Program-made: the position numbers and the translations under genes | The notes under the pieces: generated by a model | What the model saw: only the letters and a program-made list of their open reading frames with translations | The model's database searches: none | Told to the model about the DNA's origin: nothing | Assembly (NCBI GenBank): GCA_950022655.1 | Contig: OX465581.1 | Location: 106,189,125-106,253,124 of the forward strand | Direction of reading: 5' to 3' | Source of the DNA: Alentia gelatinosa | Taxonomy: Eukaryota; Annelida; Polychaeta; Phyllodocida; Polynoidae | Length of the DNA: 64,000 nt | Shown: positions 13,170-26,529 of the stretch, piece by piece | How the letters are laid out: each line of letters opens with the position of its first letter | Numbering within the stretch: position 1 is the first letter of the stretch

Positions 13170-15273
13170 TTATATATTGGTGAAGGGTGCGATGATGGAC
13201 GTGGCCGCCTTGACCGTGTAGATGACCTCTGCCAGGTGTTTCTTCACCTGGGTCCATCTCGCCTGTTGGTTGGGGTCTTTCTCGATCTCAAAGAGAAGGT
13301 CGACGAGGCCCGGGAAGGCAGCACCGCTATACGAGTCCTTACTGCTGGGCGCAAAGAGCGAGTGCCTGAAATTGTCAGCATACATTCTGCATCACTGTAT
13401 GTGTTCTATTATCGGGAAAGTTGCATGTTTATTAGTGTACTGTGATTTTCTTATACCCCGTGTTACCAAGTTATGTAAATTGCGAGTTATGGGCAGCTAT
13501 TGAGGTGTTTTTTTTAATTCAAAATATTTAAAGACGTTACAAACGTTCATCTGTTTCCAGACGATCTTCCACACTGGCGTCATACACAGAAGACACCATA
13601 TATACATATTGCAGGACTCTACTGGACGCGACAACCATTCACTCACTCAATCACCCTATGGATAGATCTATGAATAGGTGCTTCACAGATATGACGATGT
13701 TTATTCTTAGATTCAAGCAAATTAGAAAAAAAAGACATTGACAGATACTGCTGGTTGTTATCCGTCTAGGTTCTTATGACCAGCCATCAAGTATGATCAC
13801 CGCTATCATCACTCACCATCTCAAATGAATGCATATTCAGTACTCTTAAATTACCGAACACCTGATTTAGCATTTTCATGAAAATATTATTAGATTAACA
13901 TAAGAAATAACCATTTCGATATCCCTCAAAACATTTAGGTTTTCAACATAGTATGCTTACCTTGCCTGTGGTCTACCAGGGAGACCCATTGGGTTGACAA
14001 ATGCTCTCTCCAGCTGCATCAGTCGGTCATTGTAAGCTCTCACTGCCCAAACACTGGGAGATAAAAGGATATTTGAGTCACCGTTCGTACTACGGACGTA
14101 TATGCTCCAGATATGTGGACAAGCATTTCAGCATCAACAGCATTCTATAAGTACATATCTTGAGCAATGGAAGCGATGATAATGCTTGTATACAAAATAT
14201 TTCGGTTGACTTGAAGGACCAATGCATTCGAGATGGAAAATCACGAAAGTGAAGGCAAATTGATTATTTTTAGACACCAGGTTAACTAATTGTGTTCACT
14301 TGTTCAATTCATAGAGACATTAACAGGTATTCTAATGTCTACTGATATCCTATCAATACTGTACGAATATCGTTTACAATAAATAGAAGCAATAGAGAAA
14401 TGAAACAAGTCAAGTCAGAAGCCAATATTAACAGAAATGATCATAAATATCAATATGCTAACAGGGTAAAGAATGCTCATACTCACTCATTTAAGTCAAT
14501 TTCTTTTCTACTTTCTTGGAAATCTCTTGTCGCATCCTTGAATTCACTAGCAGCGCTCTTCAGTGTGTCTGTTAAGTCATAAAGTGTTTTGAGTATTTCC
14601 CCATTTTGGTAAGTTTTTTGTTGTTCTTATTTTCATTCAGTGAAAAATGGCAAAGTGCAACTGCATTTTAGTAGGCACTCTTTCCTATGAACACATTTCG
14701 ATTGAACAGTGAAATGTCATACGACATGTTACGGTAAATTTTGCTATTAATTATATTAATTTCATATATATATTATAGCATGCAACTATATCTACCGTAT
14801 TCTCAGAGCTGAGCAGCTTTGTAATCTTATTAGCAATAGTAGAATTCGTGATAATGTACTGCTCTAAATACTCCTGAAGCGATGAATTGTTTGTAGTAAT
14901 AGAGACACTTATTGAAACTATAATGATGCGCTTTGGGATAAATCTTACCAAGTGAAATGTTATGCATCTTCATCTGGGCTGATTCTTTTTTATCCAACTT
15001 CTCCACGTGAGCCTGGACGTCTTCACCATAGTACTGGGCATTAAACGGCAGCAGAATGCTGTTAGCGAGATTCCTCAGCATCTCACCAACAAAGCGTGCC
15101 ACCGTCTGGGAGTACTGCAATGTCAAATAGTGCATACAGGATGTCATCTACTCGCCTGACTGTGCAAATCACCAGTGCCAACAATGCATACCTATTAGGA
15201 GACAAGCTTTCCCAAAAGATATCAGTAGAATGTGTTCAATATATATATATAGCTAAGGTCTATTGATATAGAC

Positions 15274-15363
<90 letters not shown>

Positions 15364-18300
15364 GCAGAAGGATTCTAGAAATACCGTATGGAAATCTTGG
15401 CATATTGTCGAATAATTGATGATTCGGGAATGAATGTAATTCCTGTCAGTAATGAAAGATGAAGCTGGTTAAAGTTCCATCCTGCAATGTATACTAACCT
15501 TAAAATCGGAATCAATAAATGTCTCGTAGCCGTAGAAGGTCTCGTAAACAGAGTGGTAGAGAGGGTAGAAACTAATGTCCATGCTCTTCCGGTCATACCA
15601 ATAGCTAAGGTCTATTGATGGGATGCCCGCAAAGGTCACAAAGGGGTCGAAGTCGCTGCCACTACCCAGCAAATTTATTCTGAAAACAAAAAGAGATATC
15701 TCAAACTCACATGCATCGTATGTGTGTAGTTACTGGAATATGGTTCTAGGAGTGTTTTGGGGTATATTTTTTAAAGTTCTTCATTGGTCTCGGGACTGAG
15801 TAATACAGCAGTACACATTGATTTCCATGGTTTAACCTTACCCTAGTCATGGCAAGGTAATAAGTTTGGCTGAGTTGTATAACATCAACATTAAAATTAA
15901 CATATATGAGCATCCCTTTACCATGGACTACTGGCAATTGTCTCTGAAAACAAAAAAAAAGTTAGTGTATGTTCCAACTGTGCACTAGTGATGTTACCAA
16001 GGTGTTTTTACAAATACTTAAGATTCTCGATTAGTTTTGTCTATGTCATGGATATGAATACTGTGCGAAACTAACCACTTTACATATGAATGCGCCCGGC
16101 CTATATAGGTATGCTTTTGCTTTTACAAGATTGACCTATTTTCCATCATGTATATGCCTCACCTCTAGGCATATATAAGCGTCCATGTTGCGGTCATATA
16201 TATGTCATATATATACACCTGATTCTGTTGTATTTACGCCACTATCGAATAGTTCCGATCTCTGCCACTTGGGGGACACCTTGGTAGTATATCTGATTTG
16301 CCATTACCAATCCAAGTCTGTATTTTATGAAAAATGCAAACTTATATTACCAATTTATTTTATAAAACCTTTATAAAACCTGATTGAGTATGAATTAATC
16401 GATTACACATAATAAAACCTGCATTCTTTGGTTTTTCAACGTTTTTTAATAGATTTTACTTTCTAGCACCATTCTTCTGTAGGCTTCTGGATGTTAGCCT
16501 TTATAAGCATTTAAGAAGGTGAGACTATAGACATTGAAGGCCACACCGCCGTCGCTGCTGCCTAACCCCTGCCTAACCCGGCTGCCCCCGCGTCCCCCGC
16601 CGCTCTTCGGTAGGGCGGCTGCATTCACATATGACGGAGTCAGAGTCAGGATCACAGCCGCCGCGAACAGAAGTCCTAGTCCCAGGGTTAGGTGGGATTA
16701 GGCGGAGGCCGGGCGGGGGCCAGGCGCCCTGGGAACAGTGCTTCACTGAGAGTGTAGGGAGAGACACTACCAACACAAAGGGGCAGGAGGCGGCGGGAGC
16801 AAACCTTTTTTATTTTCTATTGGTACACATATACGCCCAGGGTATACATGTTGTGCAGAGGATATTTCCTCTTGAATATGCCTGCTGTGAAATACAGCCA
16901 AGACGCGTCCGTATTTAAAAGGAAACAGTCTTGTATATGCCACATACACTAGCGTGAAATATGGGCGTATATATATGAAAACAAGTCAATTTACAGCCGA
17001 TACATGCACATCCTCGATGGCGTATATAGGAATAAAGTGGTTAGTTTCGTGCAGTGGAAGTACTTTAAATCTGGAGTGTTTCTTAAGATTATCGTTTGAA
17101 ATTCCACAGTGTGCCTCCAGAAATGTCTATAGATGAAGCATAGACCTTACAGTTAGGTTTGTGGACCATGAGAACTGGTCTATTCACTTAAGCCTATTGT
17201 ACATGTATTCAGGGTTTCTGGATCTTTTGAATATAAAGTGTAGCAGATGTACCTCTCTTCTTTTAGTTAGGTAGGGCACTCCGGCTTGTTAGTGGAGATT
17301 CCGAATGGAAGTGAATCTAGGGGTTTTCATACATATTCTGAGGCAACGATTTTGAAGGAGGTATGGCTATCATAATCGCCTTTGTTCATACCATTATCCA
17401 TATACTAGGACCAATTGGTATGTTCATCTCCTGATGAATGAGCTTGGAATTCCAAAAGTGAACAATTAAAATATTTGGTCGTTGTTCCGTTAGTGGGTCA
17501 TTTTGCCCTCCAATCAACCAGCAACACGCCTTTGTAGAGTCCAAGCACAGTGAGCTAATGACGTACTTCAGTTAGCCTGCATAATGTAGTGATGGGTTAA
17601 AGTATACAGCACCCTGAATATATGAGCGTATCACACGCTCTAGACCTCCCTAATCACCTCATCATGGATCATGCTTGTTTTAATTAAGATATTTTAAATT
17701 CACATAGTGTATGATCATTTCATGTCATTTTTCGATTTAAAAGACTGGATGTACCAATAGGGCTATGCACTGATATTCACTGTGTGTATAGTTGGGCACA
17801 TTTGTTGTTTGTCTTTGGTATAGTACTTGTTACAAGGACCAGATGCCTCAATTGCAAAAGCAATTGGTTTTCTTGGCTTTGCCATACAGGTAATCTGAAA
17901 TCCCCAGGATAATTAAGTGACCATGATGTATGTTAACAGGCTCATTTCTATTGTCAGAGGAAAGTCTGCAACGCCATGGTATGTCCCGTCTCTGCTAATG
18001 TGTTTTAAAACAATTTCCTCTTTGCCATAATGAATCTCTAAAAAATGCACATCCAGATATGTAAACCTTGATTAAACATTGATTCTTTATTTGAGATTCT
18101 TTTTGGTAATACAAAAACGACATAGTTTCATCAGTAACTCAGGTTTGCCACACTTACTTTGGAATATCGAGGTCAGCCCCGGATGGGGACTTCTTGGGTG
18201 AATTCCGCAGCCATTCTGCGTAGAGCGTTTCCTTGGCGTTCGGAGACTCCACCTGTATCAGTGTTGATTCATATAGCACGAACAAGAGGTTATTCCAGTA

Positions 18301-21300
18301 ATTTATCCCCTTAATTCAAGATACATGTGGACGAATGCTTAGAGGCTAAGATAAAGTCATAGTGTAGATTATGTTATCATGATTTTTTAGATCAAAGGTA
18401 TATTACATTAATTTTAATAAATTTGATGAAAATATTGGATGTGGCCAGCAAGTCAAATCCAGTTTCCGTTCGTACCACTTATATTTTAAGTCCTGGTCAC
18501 CTTTTCTGGTGACCGCAATGGGAATATAACTTACAAAAAAATTAGTATAGTTAGGCCCGGCGTCCACCTACTACGATAGAATCATAGACCTCCCGATATG
18601 GCACCGATACAAAATGTCAAAATCGGTGCCATATGGGGAGGGTGCAAAATCGTAGACATATGTCTAGACACGCCAATCCACAACGCATTGTATGGGGTTT
18701 TATCGGTGTCTAATCGCAGGAACGTGGTCAACTGCCCCGATATTAGGTAACCTTCCAACGCGATTTTGATTTTTTTATCGGGAGGTGCATCGTAGGGCAT
18801 ATCGGTGCCATATCGTAGTAGGTGGACGCCGGGCCTAATGTTATGTATTCTATACTCGGTATACTAACCTCTTTAGCTGCATCATAAGCGACATCATATA
18901 GTAACGGAAGCCCGCCGACCTTAATGCTGTGGTTACCGAGTACGGCAATATCAACGTTAATGTAAGCCACTGCTCTTGAAGACAGTACCGAAATGTAGTT
19001 CTGTAATATGATAGTATAAGTATCACTAGAAACTCACTTCTAAAACGTAGTTCAGGTTTCCTTTTTCTTTTGGTTGAGTGAAAAAGAAAGGATGTGTTAT
19101 GTGTGAAAACAATATCAGCAGTACTTATGCCATTTTGGGTGATAGCTTAAAAAATCATATTTAAGAGGACATACACTAATTGTAATTACGTAGTAAATTT
19201 GTCTTTCTCACTCTATGACGACAGGTACAATTACGTTAATGAGTTATATCTTATGTCCTAACCACTTCGGGAATTATTGTCTGTTGGGCAATAATTGTTA
19301 CTATGAGAGAAGAACTAAATGTAAGTATAGAATATTTCCATGATTTCTATTTCTTGATATATTAAATTTTCTATTCAAATAGCAAATAACAATATCAGCT
19401 ACTCCAACCTTTCAAAGTTGCATATTTCTATTTCACCGTGTGATGTTTGTTTGCTTTTAATGAAATGAAACTAAATACCTCAACCCATTCGTAAGACCCG
19501 ATGAGTGCAAACTCCTCAGCCCCCCAGCTGCAGAAGACGAGAGTTCTCCGGGGGCGCATTCCTTATCGGCGATAAACACAAAATCTCAGTTTGTCTTATG
19601 TTAGAATGTCGAAAATTACGTATACATGTGTCTGTCTTTAAAGCTATATGATATCTTAGAGGTAACAACGACGTTTGAGTGTAACTCATGATAAGTACAT
19701 CTGTTTTCTTTCTGAATGCACCCAACTGTGAAGCCAGAATTAACTTCTTACATACCAGGATGTCGCAATTAACATTGATAATCATCAATTATCTGTCAGT
19801 ATATTAGCGACATGTTTATATAGGTTAAGTGTTATGGCTGCTTACCCCCTTTAGCCAAGTTGCTGAACACCCTGGAGAGTTCCATCAGGACGGTTGTACC
19901 ACTGGACGGGTCGATTGCTCCAAATCCCCAGGCATCTCTATGGTTTCCCAACAAGACATAGCGGTCTGCAATTTATACGTTCGACAAGTGTTCCCGTAAA
20001 GACAAAATAGGCAATTTGATTGCATTTATTCTTATATAAATTTGGCAAGTCCTTTAGTATTCAAAAAGGAAATGTGTATTTTCACAAACAATTTGCAATG
20101 TAGCTTTACAGGTTGGTGTCAAATATAGTTAGAATAAAAAAAATTGTATATGGCACATAGCTATTGTGTTATGTAAACGGCCATCTTGTCCTTCGACGCT
20201 AAACAAAATACCAAGTGGGGTCCAGTTATAAATAGATTTTATTCAAATTATTATGTTTGTTTGTCATGCCCATTCGGCTAACACCCGCCATTAGAATGAG
20301 GAGTAGGGGCCTAGGGCCCGAGTGGAAGAACGGCTACATTGCCGAATTCGGCGATTGTGTTATAACACAATATCCCCTTAAAAATTGCTTTAAAAAAAAA
20401 AAAATAATATGACAGGTTTAGACTCGTCTCGCAATTTGCTTTTTGGCTTTTTCTTTTAGCTGGATGTCAACGGTAGGCTATTATTAGCCTATTTCCACGT
20501 TGCTTCAGACTCAATTATCCATGGAATATTAAATTCTCCGCCGACGTAGTCACAAAGATTGTTTCTAGATTATGACAGCAGAAAATAGTAGTTGTCCCCC
20601 AACTATAATGGCGCTATATTACAATACCTTGCGGATGATGGTGGAACTAGCAATCACTCTGTGCCATATACATAAATGAATCAGTGTTTGAAAATAAAAA
20701 GTAATACAAAACAAGAGGTAGAGTATATGGTGCTTTTAAATCATATGTGACGAACGAGTCCGTTGGAAAATATAAAATGACAAAATGAGATAGTTGGTAT
20801 TGCTTATTTTCGTTCCGATTACATACCAGAGCATGTAATATCTAAGGAAATATTTTTTAAACAACCGGGTCTCATGTCATTTCTAACATCTATTGAACAA
20901 GCAAGCATACCTGGTTCTACTTCTCCACGGATGAAGCCAATGACGTTGCTGGTATTCACCAATTTGTTCTTTGTGCTCACATGTAGTCGAACTTTCCTAT
21001 TCAAATATAGGAGCGGCATTTCACCGAGAGCATATTTCAATTTAGGATGCTACACAGAACACTGTGTTTCATCCTATGTTGCATACGATTATCTAAGCAG
21101 TAAACAGAATCAATTCATAGAAGGGAAGTTTATGATTTGAATACGATAACTGCGCGGTGGTTGAGAGGGTATTGAGAATGTCTACGGAGGTATGAATACC
21201 CCAATATGTTAAGCCTGAATGGGTAGATAATGTAGAACCAATGCAATAGGATGTGATCTCAATAATGTCCAATGATGAAGATAACGCGCATTTTACAATA

Positions 21301-24300
21301 AACTGACCTCTTCTTACGTTACAGTTATCATAACGGCTAACCTATTATTAGGCGCGGGTTAACGATTTCTTTGGACCATTTACTTCTATGGGTTTTAAAA
21401 CAAAACCATTCAGTTAGGTCCGGCGTCCACCTACTACGATATAGCTCCGATTTGGTCTACGATGCACCTCCCGATAAAAAATCAAAATCGCGTCGGAAGG
21501 TCACCTAATATCGGTACAGTTGACCAGGTTTCTGCAATTAGACACCGATAAAAACCCCATACAATGCGTGGTGGATTGGCTTGTCTAGACATATGTCTAC
21601 GATATGGCACAGATTCTGATATTTTGTATCGGTGCCATATCGGGAGGTCTACGATTCTATCGTAGTAGGTGGACGCCGGGCCTTAAGAAACACGAATGTA
21701 TGTTGAATATGGTTGTTAAATCTATTGCTGAAAGAAATATGAATAAAATAGTTTAGATGTTCACTGAGATGAACTTACCACCCAGTCTCATTGAGTCCCG
21801 GGCCGAGGCGGTATGCAACTCCAGGGATACTGCCTGCCCATGCTGCTGGCGGCATCGGTCCTTCCATCCGACTATTGTTCAATTCAAAAAGAAATTTAGA
21901 TAATCAGGTACTTGTTCTTTTTCGCTAAACATTGCGATATCAACATGTATTGAACATATCGATAATACTATTAATTGTTATTCCAAAAGGTGTATTGCTG
22001 GATTCACGGACCTATACGCCATTCATCGATTTTCGTTCTTACATTTTTTTCTCGGCTCTCTGGGGTTGTATTTTCACTTAATTTATAGCTATTTTATATC
22101 GACTGATGTTTGTATCGTCTCCCCGTCCGTATGTATAATTAAATGGAAGATATATACCTTAATAATTGATGTGCATCCCCATAACCAATTGCATGGCATG
22201 GAATCTGTGGTAGAGTCAAGTTACTTTCGGGAATACGGTAAGCCCAGTCTATATAATGGAACGCAGTGAAACGTTAGGAATGTATGAATGTATAGATATA
22301 GTATACACGTTTGCATATAAATATATAGAATATGTGTGTAAACTAGTAAACTAGAATTATCCTTCGTCTCTCTGCTGCGCATGTACAATTGGCCGTCATT
22401 GATTTTTCTCCGCGGCACTAGGTAAAATGTGTGGAAAAGAATTTTGTTTAATTCCTTTTCCTAATTTTCTTTTTTGTACAATGTTATTATTCACCAGTGA
22501 TTTGATATGTACTAATTGTTTATAGCCGGGGAATTTTTTGTTTCCATACATTTATATAAGTGTGCGTATGTACGGACTATTTTTTTCATACGCACTATTT
22601 TTCGTATGCGCCGGCTTTTGTTACCCGAAGCATACAATATATCTGTATGCTCCGGGTATGTAGATACATGCTGCCCATGTGTTTTCTATGGACACTATAT
22701 ATTGGGTGGATGATAAACAGCTATATATATAGGCATTACATACATAGTCAAATCAGTTTGTAATTAAATGTAAATGTTTATGTGTGCACGTATGTACGCA
22801 TAAATACATGCATGCTGAACTGTGGGTCAGAAGACATAGTAGTATATGAAAATATGAATAAAATGATGGCAAATCTACAATATACCATGATTAAATGTGA
22901 ATATTTAGCTACACTAAAAACAATAGCCTGTAGTATATGTATATTTTGTTGTTATTGCAGTTCTACGTAGTGGATAGATATTCAAGATGGCTCATGATGA
23001 AATAGAATAAACCTAAAATGGGAGGAGATGGTGTGATGATACAAAGACAAGGCCCACCTGTGGATGGATAGCCCGGTGTCTGCGGGTCGCCTGTGGATGT
23101 GAGGATAGTGCCTCTCTGGACTCCAGTGGGAGGAAACCACCAGCTGTCAGGGAACACGGGCTCGTTGGGGTACGGGGCGCTGTCCGCCGGGTCCGAGTAC
23201 AGGATCACACCCGCTGCTCCGTGCTCTGTGGCAAGGTTTACCTATAGATACCCGCAGCAGAATTACTCTTATGATCTCCATTAACGCTGTGCATATAAAA
23301 GTATAGCAAAATTCCTAGAATTGTAATATCTTACCTTGTTTCCGCGAAATATCTTCCCATATCTCAGTATCACAATTTTGCCGGTGACGTCAATGCTATA
23401 ATTGTTCTTTAATACGTTGAAATCTTCCACTCTTCCATAATTAACGTAAACCAGTTCAGCCTAAAATAACAAAAAACAACAAGTATATTACATGTATATG
23501 TAATTAGTATTATACATGCAACGACTCTTCAAAATTATCCAAGTGTAGGGGTCAGGGTTGTCGAGCAGCGTTGTTTCACTTTTATGCTAGATGGCGCGAG
23601 TGCCGATCCCTACTGTGCGGTAAAGCCGGCGGACCCGTGTATGCAAATACTACGGGGTCACCCGCATTACGTAACTCAGTCAGTATATAAGACTGAGTCC
23701 GCAGCGGGTTGACAGGACTTCTCGCAGTGCCTCTCTGTAGAGTGAACGCCTGGAGCCTCACGAGTTGGTAAGGTTGCATTGAAATCTTTCAACGTTTAAG
23801 AGACCAGAATCTCTTCCTGCACTAGTTGGTGCCCCGTAGCACCAACCGACTGGAAACATACCGAAATAAAGAAAGTTACTGAAATAGTCCGGAGTCTGGT
23901 TTTGTGTCCATAGGTAGTGGTAGGTTGTAGATCCCGCATCTCCCTGCCCTTTCCAGTGGGTCAATCCGAACCCACCCGTACTGGCATGGTAAGTACGGGG
24001 TAGCGGCTATAGTCTAGGGCCCTACACTTTCAGCAACCAAGGGTTTTGCTACACAATCATATCCAATATGCTCCACGGGGTACGATATTAGCAGTCCACT
24101 TCTAGTATTCTGGATGTTGTATGCTCAATCTTTTCTAATGGATTCAAGCTGTCTACATATGATATCAATATGGGGATGGGGAACCATCGAGAAGGGAATT
24201 ATAATTGGTCTAAATACTCACCTCGACGTCTCCCGAGGGGGAATAGGCATTAAAAGGTGGCACCATTTGGGAAGCGTCTGTGTCTGAGTGCAGTGGTTTC

Positions 24301-25825
24301 TCCACGATCTGCGACTTGAAGCGCACGTCGCCGTTAGCGTTGAGCAGAGACACCAGATTGGGGTTGGTGGTGTCGGGGAAGGAGAGCATCACGTTGTACC
24401 AGTACTGCTTCACGTCCATGCCCTGTGCTTTCCACGTGTCACGCACCCAGCTGGCCAGACGTTCGTCACCCGCTGTGCCTGCCAGGTGAGGCTTCTCTGT
24501 CAGGAACCTTAAAGGATACATGATATCATTATTCACCTAATATATTTTTTCTCCATAGACTTAACATTGGGAACTCGTATCTAATGCCCATGAGATATTT
24601 AGGAAAAATATCCAATGGGGGATTATGTCACAAATGTTAGCCCATTAGTCAATGTAAAGGGTGAGATAAATTCAGAAACCCATTCAAGTTTAGAGTCAGA
24701 GCTCAATCCCATCTCGTTTGAATCGCTACATAATTCACGCGGCTTCGCCTTGTGAATTACTACGCGATTCAAACTCGATGGGATACAAGCTCTGATCCTA
24801 AACTTTCATGGGTTTCCTCTATAGTCTATAATCTGTCAAAGGTGATTGTTAGGCAGCCACATTGGTTTTATTACCCCAGCCATTCCCATTGGTACATCCT
24901 TTAGTATTCAATATAGCTTCACTTCTTCCATTATTACCTTTTGCCTAGCATTCACTGTAATGACAGAAGAGTACGCGGTGCCCTACGGAAAACTCATGCA
25001 TTTCAACTGATAAAAGACACAAACGAGGGATCATTTGAGGGAAGCATTCTCTTCATGTGAATACTAGGTACTTCTATTAAACTTATAATATATGTAGCCA
25101 ATACTATTTGCTAATACTAATGCTATTTGTATCAAGACGCACCTCAATCCCTACTCTTTGCCTATAAACGAACAATTATGATTGTGTCCGAACTACCATT
25201 AAGGTACACACAGAGAAGCCTTTTCATAATTCAGCACGTTCCCTTAGCTTGGCCAGAAAGCAGGACTTAATCTGGATGTCCACCACATCAGGTTTCTACT
25301 GTATTGAATATCAAATACATCAAATACCTGACATATTAGTAAGGCAATATCATACACCTAATGAGATATCACATCCTGACTTGAGGCCTTTAATGATAGT
25401 TCTGTCGCTACTACCAGCATTTGGTAAGAATATTCTGGAGGGATTGAATAGGATTCTGGACGTATTGAACTCCGCTTTATCGAATAGGTCAGTGCCAGCC
25501 ATGCAAAAAGCATTGCCTGGATATGCATTAATGGATATTGGTAAAATGTGGTGGTTCTGTGCACTTACTTTAAGTTTTCGCGCAGTCTTTCCGTTTCAAT
25601 ACTGTCACTGATCTTTTGTGAGATTTGTGCCTGTTCCTCCTGTGCGTCTTGTACATTTTCCATCTTCTGGGGCTTCTCCTCCTGATCTCTGCGGGATCCT
25701 GCGGCCCATCCGATGAGGATGCCAATGACGAAGAAGATAACAACCAGCACCACAATGGCCACAATGTAATGCCACGTGGGCCTCTTACGTCCGGAGGATT
25801 TAATGCTGTCATCCTCCATCATCAT
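13170..25825 (-). CDS. Glutamate carboxypeptidase II / NAALADase-like membrane metallopeptidase (M28B), complete 16-exon gene
   Basis: Exons, 5' to 3': 25825-25569, 24507-24222, 23460-23335, 23241-23058, 22248-22158, 21871-21779, 20996-20911, 19965-19846, 19561-19479, 19000-18869, 18252-18158, 15679-15499, 15114-14949, 14568-14487, 14053-13961, 13365-13170. They sum to 2271 nt: 756 residues plus stop, close to the ~750 usual for FOLH1. Order: short cytosolic tail, one membrane segment (about residues 19-41, type II topology), protease-associated domain, M28 zinc peptidase, and a transferrin-receptor-like dimerisation domain at the C terminus. Zinc ligands H383, D393, E431, D459 and H560 and the catalytic base E430 are all present in [24 protein letters not shown] and YPLYHS. 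The pocket differs from human GCPII: the arginine-patch positions of GIASGRARY read GIPSIDLSY here, and the K of NKYAG is S (DSYSG). That resembles NAALADL1-type members, so the substrate may not be N-acetyl-aspartyl-glutamate or folyl-polyglutamate. The first of three Met codons is taken as start. Confidence 0.9.
15277..15359. repeat. (TA)n microsatellite
   Basis: About 80 bp of TA repeats within the short intron between the exon carrying the last zinc ligand and the next exon of the peptidase gene. Confidence 0.95.
16051..17057. mobile_element. ~1-kb inverted-repeat element with GC-rich core
   Basis: The left end CTGTGCGAAACTAACCACTT is mirrored at the right end by AAGTGGTTAGTTTCGTGCAG. 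Inner arms also share palindromic GGCATATATAAGCG/GGGCGTATATATATG-like segments. The core, about 16545-16815, is strikingly GC-rich with runs of C and G, unlike the AT-rich surroundings. No convincing protein is encoded. It sits in the 2.5-kb intron between 15679 and 18158. Confidence 0.5.
18554..18835 (+). mobile_element. MITE family C, copy 1
   Basis: A 282-bp element with perfect-looking termini GGCCCGGCGTCCACCTACTA and its reverse complement. The interior is rich in ATCGG(T/A)GCCATATCG motifs in both orientations and has no ORF. TA-rich flanks (TTA left, TAA right). It is intronic in the peptidase gene. Confidence 0.85.
21417..21682 (-). mobile_element. MITE family C, copy 2, inverted relative to copy 1
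   Basis: The same termini as copy 1 (GGTCCGGCGTCC and GGACGCCGGGCC) with the interior in the opposite order: the TCAAAATCGCG and AATATCGG blocks come first here and last in copy 1. TTA flanks both ends and is the likely target duplication. Confidence 0.85.
23544..24053 (+). repeat. Solo LTR, relative of the 552-bp LTRs at 30721 and 43593
   Basis: It starts TGTAGGGGTCAGGG and ends GCTACA, as the full-length element's LTRs do, and aligns along most of its 510 bp with many substitutions and gaps. It retains a TATATAA box near 23685 and an AATAAA near 23864. No internal retrotransposon sequence adjoins it, so it is a solo LTR left by recombination. Its orientation is antisense to the peptidase gene whose intron (23461-24221) it fills. 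Flanking CAAG/CAAT is only a partial target duplication. Confidence 0.85.
24538..24832 (+). repeat. Dispersed repeat family B, good copy
   Basis: It begins CTCCATAGACTTAACATTGG and contains GGGTGAGATAAATTCAG. The end is a palindrome whose arms carry GAAACCCATTCAAGTTTAG and CTAAACTTTCATGGGTTTC around a central GAATTCACxxGGCTTCGCC hairpin. Other copies are near 9220, 12830, 27735 and 54560. Confidence 0.75.
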
Positions 25826-25916
25826 GATGGTTTATGGTGGAATACCTTTAAAGGCAATTGGATATTTCAAATTAGTCTCAGTGATTTCAAAAACTACCAA
25901 AATTAGCTACTTAGTC

Positions 25917-26062
25917 GATGCCTCGGGGACCATCCATAAAGTATGTACGGAGAATCTTTGGGAAAAAATTACCCCCAAACCCCCACTCGCGACCCCTTCA
26001 CCCCATTGCACAGAATATGCTTTTCATTAACCCCCTCCCTACCTCCTTATTGTATATGTACA
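25917..26062 (+). repeat. MITE family A, partial copy
   Basis: The left end GGGGACCATCCATAAAGTATG matches the family at 2929, followed by the same kind of C-rich stretch. The right inverted end is not recognisable. It lies just upstream of the peptidase start codon. Confidence 0.55.
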
Positions 26063-26529
26063 TTGCCTGGACCCCCCTCACTAACATAACTCAATATGTG
26101 GCTTTATCCCTTTCCAGCTGGGCAGGATAGTGGGTAGTAGTATCTACATGATCAAGGATATCCAGAATCAGTAGGTCCTTTGAAGGGAGGGAGGTGAGAA
26201 CGACTTAAGCCAATCATCGAATTCCACTTTTTACATGACCTAAAGAATCTCATCATTGCCAGAAATGATTTCCCACATACGTTTGTCCTTGTCTGATAAG
26301 AAATCATTCGTTTTTCCTTTATCAATTTGAAAAATGTTTAATTTGTCATAAATGCCTTAAGGTATTCTCGCCCTTCATATATAATGACATTCTCACATGG
26401 AAAGTATTAAGGGAAACCTAGGGGTTATTATTGTCGAAACTAAAAGCGTTGTCTCTATCTCACCTACAGTAGTTTAATAGCTATTAATGAATCGTATGCA
26501 AAGAACTTCCATGGGTAATGCTACTTCTT
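26063..26529. other. Intergenic, nothing recognised
   Basis: AT-rich sequence upstream of the peptidase gene; no coding signal, repeat or RNA seen. It could include that gene's promoter and 5' UTR. Confidence 0.4.

Noticed and set aside
16631..16918. 95-codon plus-strand ORF in the GC-rich core
   Set aside because: Stop-free only because of base composition; no family, no splice signals, lies in an intron.
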